From NCBI RefSeq assembly GCF_001884045.1, contig NZ_MACF01000069.1:1-64000 (forward strand): DNA of 64,000 bases, written 5' to 3'. Under the pieces are notes generated by a model, which was not told the DNA's origin, did not search any database, and saw nothing but the letters and a program-made list of their open reading frames with translations. Made by a program: the position numbers and the translations under genes. Of the stretch, positions 7,439 to 15,830 are shown piece by piece (the stretch's first letter is position 1; each line of letters starts with the position of its first letter). Source of the DNA: Bacillus mobilis. Lineage in GTDB: Bacteria > Bacillota > Bacilli > Bacillales > Bacillaceae_G.

Positions 7439-7756
7439 ATGATACAAACGAAAGAAAAAATAAAAGTTATGCGCGAGGAAGACCTTCCTATTCAAATCGG
7501 TAAAGAAGTAATAATGAAAGGTATGTCTATCGCCCTATTCCGCCTTTCAAATGGAGATATTCGAGCTGTAGAAAATCGTTGTCCTCATAAAAACGGACCG
7601 TTAGCAGAAGGAATTGTATCTGGAGAATTCGTCTTTTGTCCACTGCATGATTGGAAAATCTCATTAATATCAGGTGAAGTTCAAAAACCTGATGACGGCT
7701 GTATCCAAACTTACGAAGTAGAAGTTATTGATGGTGACATTTATTTATACATGTAA
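7439..7756 (+). CDS. nirD: Nitrite reductase small subunit, Rieske-type
   Basis: This 105-aa Rieske-like [2Fe-2S] protein is the partner of NirB. The cluster motifs are CPHKNGPLAEG and CPLHDWK (C-x-H...C-x2-H). The ORF can also start at a GTG nine bases earlier, but that lies only two bases from the GGAG ribosome site, so the ATG was chosen. The gene follows nirB by 15 bp and is cotranscribed. Many NirD proteins lack the cluster ligands; here all four are present. Confidence 0.95.
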   Translation: MIQTKEKIKVMREEDLPIQIGKEVIMKGMSIALFRLSNGDIRAVENRCPHKNGPLAEGIVSGEFVFCPLHDWKISLISGEVQKPDDGCIQTYEVEVIDGDIYLYM

Positions 7757-7762
7757 TTTTCG

Positions 7763-7789
7763 AAAGGAAGCCTCCTCTGGCTTCCTTTT
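7763..7789 (+). terminator. Hairpin between nirD and sumT
   Basis: A 10-bp stem (AAAGGAAGCC / GGCTTCCTTT) with a 6-nt loop and only a short T tract followed by AAATAAAA. It probably attenuates rather than stops transcription into the siroheme genes. Confidence 0.6.
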
Positions 7790-7814
7790 AAATAAAAATT
7801 GATGAGGTGCGATT

Positions 7815-9239
7815 ATGAACGGATATGTATATTTAGTTGGTGCAGGACCAGGTGATGAAGGGCTTATTACAAAGAAAGCGATAGATTGTTTAAAGCGTGC
7901 AGATATTGTCTTATATGACCGTTTATTAAACCCTTCCTTTCTTCGTTATACAAAAGAAACATGTGAACTTATTTATTGTGGAAAAATGCCAAAGAATCAT
8001 ATTATGCGACAAGAAATGATTAACGTCCACCTCCTTCAATTTGCGAAAGAAGGAAAAATCGTTGTCCGATTAAAAGGCGGAGATCCATCTATTTTTGGCC
8101 GTGTTGGTGAAGAAGCAGAAACGTTAGCAGCAGCGAACATTCCATATGAAATTGTACCAGGTATTACATCTAGCATCGCTGCTAGTAGCTATGCAGGTAT
8201 CCTCCTCACCCACCGTAACTACAGTAACAGCGTTACTTTATTAACCGGGCATGCGAAAGGTCCTTTAAGCGATCATGGAAAATTTAATTCATCCCATAAT
8301 AGCGACACAATCGCCTACTACATGGGTATAAAAAACTTACCTACAATTTGCGAAAACTTACTACAAGCAGGAAAAAAAGATGATACACCAATAGCAGTCA
8401 TTGAATGGGGTACAACTGGAAAGCAGCGCGTTGTCACAGGAACACTTTCAACCATTGTTCCTATCGTCAAAAACGAAAATATTTCTAATCCATCCATGAC
8501 AATTGTTGGTGATGTCGTTTCCTTACGAGATCAAATAGCTTGGAAAGAGCATAAACCATTACATGGTAAAAAGGTTTTATTTGCATCCGCAACAAATAAA
8601 ACCTTTTTAATGAAGCAAAAGTTACAAGAATCCGGTGCAGAAATATATCAAATTCCAACTTTCAAAAAGGAAGAATACACATTAACCTCTGAACAAATCA
8701 ATGAAATTTTTAACGTTGATCGCCTTGTTTTTTGTTCAGCTGACAGTGTAGAAATATTGATGCGATCATGTAGTAAACATCAGAAAGATATCCGTTCCTT
8801 ACAGGCGCAACTGCAGCATATGAACGTTGCCACTCAAGAAAAACTCATGCAATATGGGCTACTAAGTAAACAAGCAGAGTTCTCTTCCGATACTACTGTT
8901 TATTTAGGCAGAAATATTAATCGAATTGCTTTTATTCAAAAGAAAATTGGTGCCGGCTCCTATATGATGACTCATGCGTATACAATTGACCATCGTTTCG
9001 ATGAAGTGCATTCTCGTATGCTTTCTGAATTCTCATGGGATAGTATTGTGTTTGAAGGGCGTGCCTCAATTGATACATTTTTATCAGAAATAAAACGCCT
9101 TGGCTTTAGCGATATCCTTACTCTCCCCTTCTCGTATACCGACATTTCAACTTTACACTATGCGAATAAAGTCGGATTTCATCATATAGATGAGCAATTA
9201 CAAGAAATGATTATGAAGAAAGATTTGGTGCTGCGATGA
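7815..9239 (+). CDS. sumT: Uroporphyrinogen-III C-methyltransferase fused to a HemD-like domain
   Basis: Residues 1-240 are a SUMT/CobA methyltransferase that uses SAM to make precorrin-2: VYLVGAGPGDEGLIT near the start, DIVLYDRLL, RLKGGDPSIFGR, and VPGITSSIAA. The remaining 230 residues resemble uroporphyrinogen-III synthase (HemD): GKKVLFASATNK opening, VATQEKLMQYGL mid-domain, and a second half around SWDSIVFEGRAS. The HemD half looks divergent and may be non-catalytic. The gene ends overlapping sirB by four bases (ATGA), and together with sirB and sirC makes siroheme from uroporphyrinogen III for NirB. Confidence 0.93.
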   Translation: MNGYVYLVGAGPGDEGLITKKAIDCLKRADIVLYDRLLNPSFLRYTKETCELIYCGKMPKNHIMRQEMINVHLLQFAKEGKIVVRLKGGDPSIFGRVGEEAETLAAANIPYEIVPGITSSIAASSYAGILLTHRNYSNSVTLLTGHAKGPLSDHGKFNSSHNSDTIAYYMGIKNLPTICENLLQAGKKDDTPIAVIEWGTTGKQRVVTGTLSTIVPIVKNENISNPSMTIVGDVVSLRDQIAWKEHKPLHGKKVLFASATNKTFLMKQKLQESGAEIYQIPTFKKEEYTLTSEQINEIFNVDRLVFCSADSVEILMRSCSKHQKDIRSLQAQLQHMNVATQEKLMQYGLLSKQAEFSSDTTVYLGRNINRIAFIQKKIGAGSYMMTHAYTIDHRFDEVHSRMLSEFSWDSIVFEGRASIDTFLSEIKRLGFSDILTLPFSYTDISTLHYANKVGFHHIDEQLQEMIMKKDLVLR

Positions 9240-9946
9240 AAGGTATTGTATATATTGGACACGGGAGTCGCCTGCAAGAAGGTAATGAACAATTCATTCA
9301 CTTTATTCAATCTGTTATGAAAGAACGTAACGAAAGAATTCAAAAAATAGCTTTTTTAGAACTAACAACACCTACCATTTCGGATGCAGTTACAGAAACA
9401 ATTCTAGAGGGCGCAACTGAAATAATGATTGTACCTGTTTTATTATTTGCAGCAGCTCACTATAAACGTGATATTCCTTTTGAATTAGAGCAGCTACAAA
9501 AGAAATATCCACAAATAACATTTTCAGTTGCATCACCCTTTAGTACACACCCACATATGGTGGAACTTGTAGTAAAAAGAATACGTGAAGCTACGCCAAT
9601 GCAAGGTAGTAGTATTTTACTCGTAGGACGAGGTAGTAGTGATCCACAGCCGATATATGAGTTACAACAAATCGGAGCAGCTGTCGAACGAAAACTCGGT
9701 ATGCCAGTATGTTGCTCCTTTTTAACGAAAGGAACGCCCTATTTTACTACTGAACTCAAGGCTATATCATCGACTGCGTCCCATGTATATGTCATGCCGT
9801 ACCTTCTCTTTACCGGATTGTTGCTTCAAAAAATTAAATTGCATACGAAAAAATATGATCACGTTACGACTTGTAACTGCCTACAATTTGATCCATATAT
9901 GAAATTAACATTGTTAGAACGAATGGAGGAATGTGTGTATGTATGA
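9236..9946 (+). CDS. sirB: Sirohydrochlorin ferrochelatase
   Basis: This 236-aa CbiX/SirB-type chelatase inserts Fe2+ into sirohydrochlorin, the last step of siroheme synthesis. The N-terminal GIVYIGHGSRLQEGNEQF carries the active-site His of the class. A second His region lies in VPVLLFAAAHYKRDIP. The second half repeats the fold (LLVGRGSSDPQPIYE, with Arg where the first half has His). The gene overlaps the ends of both neighbours, so the three siroheme genes are translationally coupled. Confidence 0.93.
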   Translation: MKGIVYIGHGSRLQEGNEQFIHFIQSVMKERNERIQKIAFLELTTPTISDAVTETILEGATEIMIVPVLLFAAAHYKRDIPFELEQLQKKYPQITFSVASPFSTHPHMVELVVKRIREATPMQGSSILLVGRGSSDPQPIYELQQIGAAVERKLGMPVCCSFLTKGTPYFTTELKAISSTASHVYVMPYLLFTGLLLQKIKLHTKKYDHVTTCNCLQFDPYMKLTLLERMEECVYV

Positions 9947-10409
9947 CATGTACCCTCTTATACTTAATTTAAATAAAAAAGTGGTCGTTATTATTGGTGG
10001 CGGTAAAATTGCATATCGAAAAGCGTCTGGATTAAAAAATACAGGCGCTTTTGTCACCGTTATCAGCCCAGAAATTTGCGAGGAAATGAAGGAACTTTCT
10101 TATATTACCTGGAGGCAAAAAACCTTTAGTAATGATGATATTAAAAATGCTCACCTTATTTACGCAGCTACAAATCAACATGATGTAAATATGATGGTCA
10201 AACAGGCCGCTCATGATTTTCAATGGGTTAACGTTGTAAGTGATGGTACAGAATCATCGTTTCACACACCAGGTATCATCCGAAATGATAAATATGTTAT
10301 AACGATTTCAACTTCAGGTAAGGATCCATCGTTTACGAAGCTTTTGAAGCAGGAATTTATATCTATACTTCCTAATCTTATAAAAAAGCTTTCTCGTACT
10401 CACAAATAA
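9939..10409 (+). CDS. sirC: Precorrin-2 dehydrogenase
   Basis: This short (156-aa) NAD-dependent dehydrogenase converts precorrin-2 to sirohydrochlorin. Seen: YPLILNLNKKVVVIIGGG with the Rossmann glycines, KIAYRKASGLKNTGA, and the active-site-like stretch HTPGIIRNDKYVITISTSG. It is shorter than CysG/Met8-type enzymes because the C-terminal chelatase part is absent, as expected when SirB does chelation. A GTG at 9933 is also in frame, but the ATG at 9939 has the better distance from TGGAGGA. It is the last gene of the nir/siroheme operon. Confidence 0.92.
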   Translation: MYDMYPLILNLNKKVVVIIGGGKIAYRKASGLKNTGAFVTVISPEICEEMKELSYITWRQKTFSNDDIKNAHLIYAATNQHDVNMMVKQAAHDFQWVNVVSDGTESSFHTPGIIRNDKYVITISTSGKDPSFTKLLKQEFISILPNLIKKLSRTHK

Positions 10410-10445
10410 TAATCTATTTCTTAGCTAAAATGGTAATTACCTTTG

Positions 10446-10478
10446 GACAAACGTTTTTTAGAAGCGTTTGTTCTTTTT
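10446..10478 (+). terminator. Terminator of the nir/siroheme operon
   Basis: ACAAACG / CGTTTGT stem with an 11-nt loop followed by TCTTTTT. Confidence 0.75.
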
Positions 10479-10632
10479 ATTTTGGTTTCTTTTTTGAATT
10501 AAGTCGCTTGATTATCAGACATAGTACAATTGTCAACGACACCTAATATATCAAAGACAGTTTTCCTCTTACATCGATGGGATTTCCATCCATCATTTAC
10601 CGCCTCAAATCCATTCGGTTTTAAACGTATAT

Positions 10633-11550
10633 TCAAAACAACATATATGACAAATAAATAACGACAGTTACTGTAATAATGCTGAAAAGTGTTGAAAATA
10701 AAACGATTTGCGCATGTAGTTCAGGCTCTATTTGATACTCCATAGCAATGGTTGATGTATTTCTTGAAGTAGGAAAAGAACTTGCAATAAATAATGATTG
10801 CGCAACAATTCCATTAATGTTTAATAAGTAGATCATGGCAAGTGCTAATAATGGTCCCATCAATAATCTTCCAATTAGAGCCCATGTTATGACTCGATGG
10901 AAAAAATTAAGCTTAATATTGGATAATTGCGCTCCTAGCAATATGAGTGCTATGGCAACAAAACTATTCGCAAGCTGATTAAGAGGTAGAAAGATAGAAT
11001 TAGGTATTTGAATTGTAAAAGATTGAAAGAGAACCCCTAATATGAGTGCATGAAATACAGGCAGTCTTAGAAATGATTGAATAATACTTCCGATTGTTTT
11101 TGTCGCTGATAGTAAGTTATATATCCCATACGAATAAGTTAAAAGATTCTGGAAAATCACAATAAAAATTTGAATGGAAACCCCCACTGGATTGTGACTG
11201 AAAATCAATTGACTGACTGGTAATCCATAATTACCGGAATTCATTAACGAAATACTATTTTTTAGAGCTGCACTTTCTCCTTTTTCTAACTTTAATGTTT
11301 TTGAAATGAAATGACTTACTAGCATTAGACTCAGACTATACAGCATTAAATAATACATGATCTGGAGCAACAAACCTGTTTCTATACTAATATCATATAT
11401 ATTCAAAAATACAGCCGCTGGCATCAAGCAATAATTAATAAGTGTAGATAGCTGCTTTAAGTTAAATTGGAACTTCCTTTGTAAGATTGCACCAATTAGC
11501 ATCAATATTAATATTGGTAATATTACGTCTAATATAATGAAAATAAACAT
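10633..11550 (-). CDS. AEC-family (auxin efflux carrier-like) permease
   Basis: This 305-aa integral membrane protein has ten predicted hydrophobic helices in two five-helix halves, with the AEC-type PILILMLIGAILQR at the start, NSISLMNSGNYGLP in the first half and SSFPTSRNTSTIAMEY in the second. Bacterial members export or import small carboxylates such as malate; the substrate here is unknown. It starts behind GAGGT and stands alone. It has no visible link to nitrate respiration beyond its location. Confidence 0.85.
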   Translation of the reverse strand: MFIFIILDVILPILILMLIGAILQRKFQFNLKQLSTLINYCLMPAAVFLNIYDISIETGLLLQIMYYLMLYSLSLMLVSHFISKTLKLEKGESAALKNSISLMNSGNYGLPVSQLIFSHNPVGVSIQIFIVIFQNLLTYSYGIYNLLSATKTIGSIIQSFLRLPVFHALILGVLFQSFTIQIPNSIFLPLNQLANSFVAIALILLGAQLSNIKLNFFHRVITWALIGRLLMGPLLALAMIYLLNINGIVAQSLFIASSFPTSRNTSTIAMEYQIEPELHAQIVLFSTLFSIITVTVVIYLSYMLF

Positions 11551-12051
11551 TTAATACCTCATTCTACATATATTTTAGTTGGATTAAACGCTCTCTTTTC
11601 TTTAACATATCAATTATGACTCACAAAGAAAATTATGGATTATTTATAAAAATTCATAATTTTATCTTATCGACCTAAACTGTATTCTTTATTTTAAGTG
11701 TACTTTTTCACAATATCCATTAGCCTTACCCAAAAATCTGGGCCTAAAAAATATGCATTTTTTCCTTATTATAGGTACCTCTATATGTTTTTTTAATTTC
11801 GGAACATTTCAAGCTATTGATATATTTTTTATACATATTAATAGCTAGCTTTTAGAAAGGCGCGACTATTTATCGATTCGTTAGCGACCAATAGTCATCG
11901 TTTCATTCAAAAGTTATTATTTTCGTTCTCGATATATTCCGACAAAGGCAACGTCCCTGTCTAGTACGCTAAACGTGTAAGAGGCGAAGTACCTTTAGTT
12001 ACTCATTCCTTTAAAGTTCCTCATTGTGGAATTCGATTTAATTTTATACAT
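11551..12051. other. 500-bp intergenic region without a recognisable gene
   Basis: The first 300 bp are AT-rich. From about 11860 to 12015 the composition becomes more balanced and contains GACTAT...ATAGTC arms around 11868-11896. Short minus-strand frames (reading TGTLPLSEYIENENNNF) have no start or ribosome site. It may be a decayed gene or a structured repeat. I could not match it to anything. Confidence 0.4.
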
Positions 12052-12249
12052 TTATCGCTTAATTTCTTTATCTGTAGGCAAAACAATCGCAGCTATTATA
12101 TAAAGTAACACCGTAAATCCACTAGTAAAAAAGGCTGATAATGCAGTTACTATACGAAGGATACTAACATCAATTCCATACTTATCGCTTAAACCACCTA
12201 ATACACCGGATACTTGTTTATCTTTAGTGGACTTATATAATTTTTTCAT
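12052..12249 (-). CDS. PspC-domain small membrane protein
   Basis: This 65-aa protein is essentially a bare PspC domain: KKLYKSTKDKQVSGVLGG with the typical GVxGGL(A/S) word, DVSILRIV, then one hydrophobic helix (about 36-56) ending VLPTDKE. PspC proteins sense or respond to membrane stress in phage-shock-like systems. It starts after GGGGTG. No pspA partner is nearby, so its role is inferred only from the domain. Confidence 0.88.
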   Translation of the reverse strand: MKKLYKSTKDKQVSGVLGGLSDKYGIDVSILRIVTALSAFFTSGFTVLLYIIAAIVLPTDKEIKR

Positions 12250-12460
12250 CTAAACACCCCGATCCAATTAAATATTTGTATGCTAGAAATTAGTTTGATC
12301 TTTGTTTTTGAGCTAACTTGCCCTTTAATTGAATAACATCTGATATCTATATTTTAACATAAAATCCCATAAGGCTTCTGGTTTTCATTTTAATACCACA
12401 TTATTTTAGAAAACAAGCATTTGTTAAGATAGCAATATAACATATTGAAGCCTATTACTA

Positions 12461-12496
12461 AAAGAACCATCCTAGATTACTTTAGGATGGTTCTTT
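12461..12496. terminator. Terminator downstream of narK
   Basis: A 14-bp stem (AAAGAACCATCCTA / TAGGATGGTTCTTT), with its strongest T-run on the plus strand. It lies just past the narK stop. Confidence 0.7.
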
Positions 12497-12503
12497 TTCT
12501 TTA

Positions 12504-13673
12504 TTAATGATTCTTTAACATCACTAACAGCTTTTCTTGACTATACATCCACACTGTAATGATTAAACAAGCAAGTGCGACTTCTGATAATGCCATAAAT
12601 CCAATTGCATAATGACCTGTTAGTTGGAATAGTAAAGTTAAAATTAATGGCGGGAAGAACCCTCCTAGTCCACCTAAAGCTGAAACGAGTCCATTTACAA
12701 TACCAGCTTGCTCTGAGAAGTACATGGGAACGAGTTTGAAGATTGTACCATTACCAATCCCTGCACAAAATGCGACTAGTAGGCAACCAAATGTATACAC
12801 GTTCATACTAGGCATAAATGATAAGATAATACCTGAAAGTGTTAAACCGATAAATACGAAGATTAATATTTTAAACGGGTTAAACTTATCACCAAGCCAA
12901 CCACCAATCGGACGCATCATTGTTGCGAGTACAATGAATCCGGCTGTCCGCATACCTGCATCTACTTTTTCTAATCCGAAGTGAGATACTAAAAAGTTTG
13001 GTAAGTATACTGTAAATGCGACAAATGATCCGAATGTTAAAAAGTAAAAGATACATAAAAACCAAAGTTTTTCATTTTTATATACACCTTTTATTTGTTC
13101 CATTAATGGTGTATTCACCTTTTTCTCCTTACGATCGCCTAATAAAAAGTTCATAAGTGCAAATGCTGCAAGTAAAATTAAATAACACTGTACTGTCGTT
13201 CTCCAGCCAACTGAAGTTGCAATGACAGGTGCTAAAAACGAAGTAATTGCTGTTCCGGCGTTACCGACACCGTAAATACCATTTACAAAACCGTGACTCT
13301 CTTTCGGAAAGTATTTCGGTAAAGAAGTTACACCTACAGAGAATACGGCTCCGCCGATCCCGACAAATAATCCACCAATAATTAAATCCATCATTGAATT
13401 GGCAACACTAATATAAAAGACAGGAAATAATAATAGAATAAAACTAATAAAGAATAATTTTCTTGCTCCGAAACGATTTGTCCAATAACCAATTGGAATA
13501 CGAAGAACAGAACCTAAAATAACCGGTACTGCTGTTACCATTGAAATTTGTCCCGCAGTTAATGGAATATCCGCTTTAATATAAGGCATTAATGATGATA
13601 AAATGACCCATACCATAAAACCGATAACTAGATTAGAAGTTTGTAAACTTAATTGAAAATTAGGACTTTTCAT
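12504..13673 (-). CDS. narK: Nitrate/nitrite MFS transporter
   Basis: This 389-aa protein has twelve predicted membrane helices and belongs to the NNP family. Seen: RIPIGYWTNRFGARKLFF between helices 2 and 3, the nitrate-signature-like GIGGAVFSVGVTSLPKYFP, GFVNGIYGVGNAGTAI, and the second-half counterpart MRPIGGWLGDKFNP with GLVSALGGLGGFFPP. It imports nitrate and/or exports nitrite for NarGHI. It starts after AGGAGGG, downstream of moaD and in the same direction, so it is probably expressed in part with the molybdopterin operon. I found no FNR palindrome directly upstream. Confidence 0.94.
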   Translation of the reverse strand: MKSPNFQLSLQTSNLVIGFMVWVILSSLMPYIKADIPLTAGQISMVTAVPVILGSVLRIPIGYWTNRFGARKLFFISFILLLFPVFYISVANSMMDLIIGGLFVGIGGAVFSVGVTSLPKYFPKESHGFVNGIYGVGNAGTAITSFLAPVIATSVGWRTTVQCYLILLAAFALMNFLLGDRKEKKVNTPLMEQIKGVYKNEKLWFLCIFYFLTFGSFVAFTVYLPNFLVSHFGLEKVDAGMRTAGFIVLATMMRPIGGWLGDKFNPFKILIFVFIGLTLSGIILSFMPSMNVYTFGCLLVAFCAGIGNGTIFKLVPMYFSEQAGIVNGLVSALGGLGGFFPPLILTLLFQLTGHYAIGFMALSEVALACLIITVWMYSQEKLLVMLKNH

Positions 13674-13715
13674 CCTGTTCCCTCCTATGTATGCATAGTT
13701 ATATTCATTCCCTCC

Positions 13716-13745
13716 AGCCTAATCACGTCCTAACATGATTAGGCT
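13716..13745 (-). terminator. Hairpin between moaD and narK
   Basis: Perfect 10-bp arms AGCCTAATCA / TGATTAGGCT. On the minus strand the stem is followed by GGAGGGAATG, not a T-run, so it is more likely an mRNA processing or stability element than a full terminator. Confidence 0.45.
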
Positions 13746-13753
13746 GAAAAGAA

Positions 13754-13987
13754 TCAACCACCACTTACTGGCGGAATCATTGCTATAACATCGCCAGTTT
13801 GAATGATGTCATCCTCATTTGCATACTCTTCATTGATAGCAACCATGATCTCGCTTGAAATCGCTACGTTGTATTTTTTAGTGAGCACTTCCTTTAGTTC
13901 AGCAACCGTAATATTTTCACAATCTATGTGTAATACTGGCTTACTTACTTCTTCTTGTAAATGTGCAAATAATAGTACTTCAATCAT
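13754..13987 (-). CDS. moaD: Molybdopterin synthase small subunit
   Basis: This 77-aa ubiquitin-fold sulfur carrier ends in the required Gly-Gly (IPPVSGG), which is adenylated by MoeB and thiocarboxylated. Length and the MIEVLLFAHLQEEV opening are typical. It overlaps the moaE stop codon by four bases (ATGA), so the two subunits are made in a coupled way. It works with MoaE to convert cyclic pyranopterin monophosphate into molybdopterin. Confidence 0.93.
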   Translation of the reverse strand: MIEVLLFAHLQEEVSKPVLHIDCENITVAELKEVLTKKYNVAISSEIMVAINEEYANEDDIIQTGDVIAMIPPVSGG

Positions 13988-14454
13988 ATGCTCATCTCCT
14001 TTCCAGGCTCACCATTTGCATACACTACCTTCTCTAACTGATCACCAATCCATGATTCACCATCTTCCCAGAACTCTTTCTTCCAAATGGGAACAATTTG
14101 TTTTATACGCTCCATAATATATTCGTTCGCCTCATAGGCAGCCTTCCGGTGTGGTGTAGAAACAGCGACGACAACAGCAAGGTCAGAAATTTGTAATGTA
14201 CCAATGCGGTGTGTAATAGCGACAGATGTCCCAGGCCACTTCTCTTTTACTTCGGTGCCAATTTTCTCAAGTTGTTTTTCTGCCATTGTTTTATATGCTA
14301 CATACTCTAAATATAGCGTACGACGGCCTTTCGTAAATTCCCTCACAGTACCAATGAAAGTAGTAACTGCGCCGCACTCACGACGAACTACTTTATTTGT
14401 AACTTCTTCAATTGAAATAGGTGTATCAATTACTTCATAATACGTATGTGTCAT
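13984..14454 (-). CDS. moaE: Molybdopterin synthase catalytic subunit
   Basis: This 156-aa large subunit has the expected signatures: CGAVTTFIGTVREFTKGR near 30, LYLEYVAYKTMAEK, AITHRIGTLQISDLAVVV, and the catalytic-lysine region VPIWKKEFWEDGESWIG near the C-terminus. A GAGGTG ribosome site precedes the ATG. It acts on the product of the MoaA/MoaC pathway; moaC is not in this window. Confidence 0.95.
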   Translation of the reverse strand: MTHTYYEVIDTPISIEEVTNKVVRRECGAVTTFIGTVREFTKGRRTLYLEYVAYKTMAEKQLEKIGTEVKEKWPGTSVAITHRIGTLQISDLAVVVAVSTPHRKAAYEANEYIMERIKQIVPIWKKEFWEDGESWIGDQLEKVVYANGEPGKEMSI

Positions 14455-14498
14455 CTTGCACCTCTGATCTTTGTATAAGTTAGCAATCTATTTTTCTA

Positions 14499-15788
14499 TT
14501 ACTTATATGATCGAAACTGTTCTTCCCACGGCCACTCACTTCCGGCACTTGATTCTAGTAACAGTACCGAAACAGTTATTCCTGCTTCAAATCCTCTCGT
14601 TCCGCCTGGCAAGACGATACATGCATTCGCCTCTGCAAGTGAAGAAATAGCACTAGATTTATCTAAACCAACTGGTGTAGCTTGCAATTTTCCATCTATA
14701 ATTACCACTCTTCCTCTTACAAAACGAGTAAATGGGTTTGCTTTCGAAAAGTCTTTCTGTAAAATTGCGTCTGTACGAAATACGTGCGGATCTTGTCTAT
14801 GCAAGTATGTTCGAATGACTGGGCGAACAAATAATTCACAACCGACATAACAAGCAGAAGGATTACCAGATAGACCAAATAGTAGTTTTCCTTCTACCTC
14901 AGCTACAGTTGTCACACTTCCTGGTCGCATCGCTATTTTGTTAAAAAGTACATTAGCTTGTAATCTCTCATAAATAGCAGGTAAATAGTCATAGTCTCCT
15001 ACCGAAACGCCACCAGTTGTAATTAATATATCGACTTCTTTCATCGCTTTTTTCACAGTGTTATAACACGTCTCTAAATCATCAGCGAATTGTCCATAAT
15101 ACCGTACAACCCCGCCCGCTCGTTCAATTTGAGCAGCAATCATATAGGAGTTACTATTTCGAATCTTCCCTGGCTTTAATTGTTCATGTACTTCAAGCAG
15201 TTCACTCCCTGTCGTTACAATTCCAATAACTGGCTGTTTTACAACATGGACTGCACTATAACCAAACGTAGCAAGAAGTGCTGCTACTCCAGGATTAATA
15301 ACAGTCCCTTTCCTCACAAGAATGCTATTTTGTTTTACATCTTCTCCTTTAAAAGAAATGTTATCCCCAGAAGAGAAAGAGCGTTTTAATACCATATAAG
15401 TCTTTTCGTTTTCTTCAAACCCTTCCGTTAGTTCTAACATAACAACTGCATTACACCCTTTCGGGATTGCGGCACCTGTCATAATACGTACAGCTTGAAA
15501 TGCTTTCACTTCTTCTGTAAAAACAAAACCTGCTCCAATTTCGCCAATCACTTCAAACTTAATGAAATTACTGCTACTTGCTTCTTTTGTATCTTCCGCT
15601 CGAATTGCAAACCCGTCGTATGGAGAGCGATCAAAATGCGGAACGTCATAATCTGCAATAACATCTTCTCCAAGCGTTCTACCGTAGCTTTCTATAAGAG
15701 AAACCTTTTCTATTTCACCCTGGTAGGCATATTCCATTACACGTGCAACTGCTTCTGCCACTGGAATTGGTATACGTTTTTCTAACAT
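14499..15788 (-). CDS. moeA: Molybdopterin molybdenumtransferase
   Basis: This 429-aa enzyme inserts molybdate into adenylylated molybdopterin. Seen: DVPHFDRSPYDGFAIR near residue 50, MTGAAIPKGCNAVV near 100, the MPT-binding TTGGVSVGDYDYLP near 245 and the SGNPSACYVG segment near 300. The C-terminal domain IV follows. The start lies after ATGAGGTG. It sits between moaE and moeB in a single minus-strand operon that supplies cofactor to NarG. Confidence 0.95.
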   Translation of the reverse strand: MLEKRIPIPVAEAVARVMEYAYQGEIEKVSLIESYGRTLGEDVIADYDVPHFDRSPYDGFAIRAEDTKEASSSNFIKFEVIGEIGAGFVFTEEVKAFQAVRIMTGAAIPKGCNAVVMLELTEGFEENEKTYMVLKRSFSSGDNISFKGEDVKQNSILVRKGTVINPGVAALLATFGYSAVHVVKQPVIGIVTTGSELLEVHEQLKPGKIRNSNSYMIAAQIERAGGVVRYYGQFADDLETCYNTVKKAMKEVDILITTGGVSVGDYDYLPAIYERLQANVLFNKIAMRPGSVTTVAEVEGKLLFGLSGNPSACYVGCELFVRPVIRTYLHRQDPHVFRTDAILQKDFSKANPFTRFVRGRVVIIDGKLQATPVGLDKSSAISSLAEANACIVLPGGTRGFEAGITVSVLLLESSAGSEWPWEEQFRSYK

Positions 15789-15830
15789 TCTTTTTCACCT
15801 CATTTTAATAAGCAGAAACTCTCTTTCTCT

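Noticed and set aside
11940-12010. GACAAAGGCAAC word suggesting a cyclic-di-GMP riboswitch
   Set aside because: The GNRA tetraloop stem and the second conserved arm are missing, and no suitable gene follows on that strand.
13674-13753. Search for an FNR box directly before narK
   Set aside because: No TGTGA-N6-TCACA-like sequence is present; only a hairpin and ribosome site were found.
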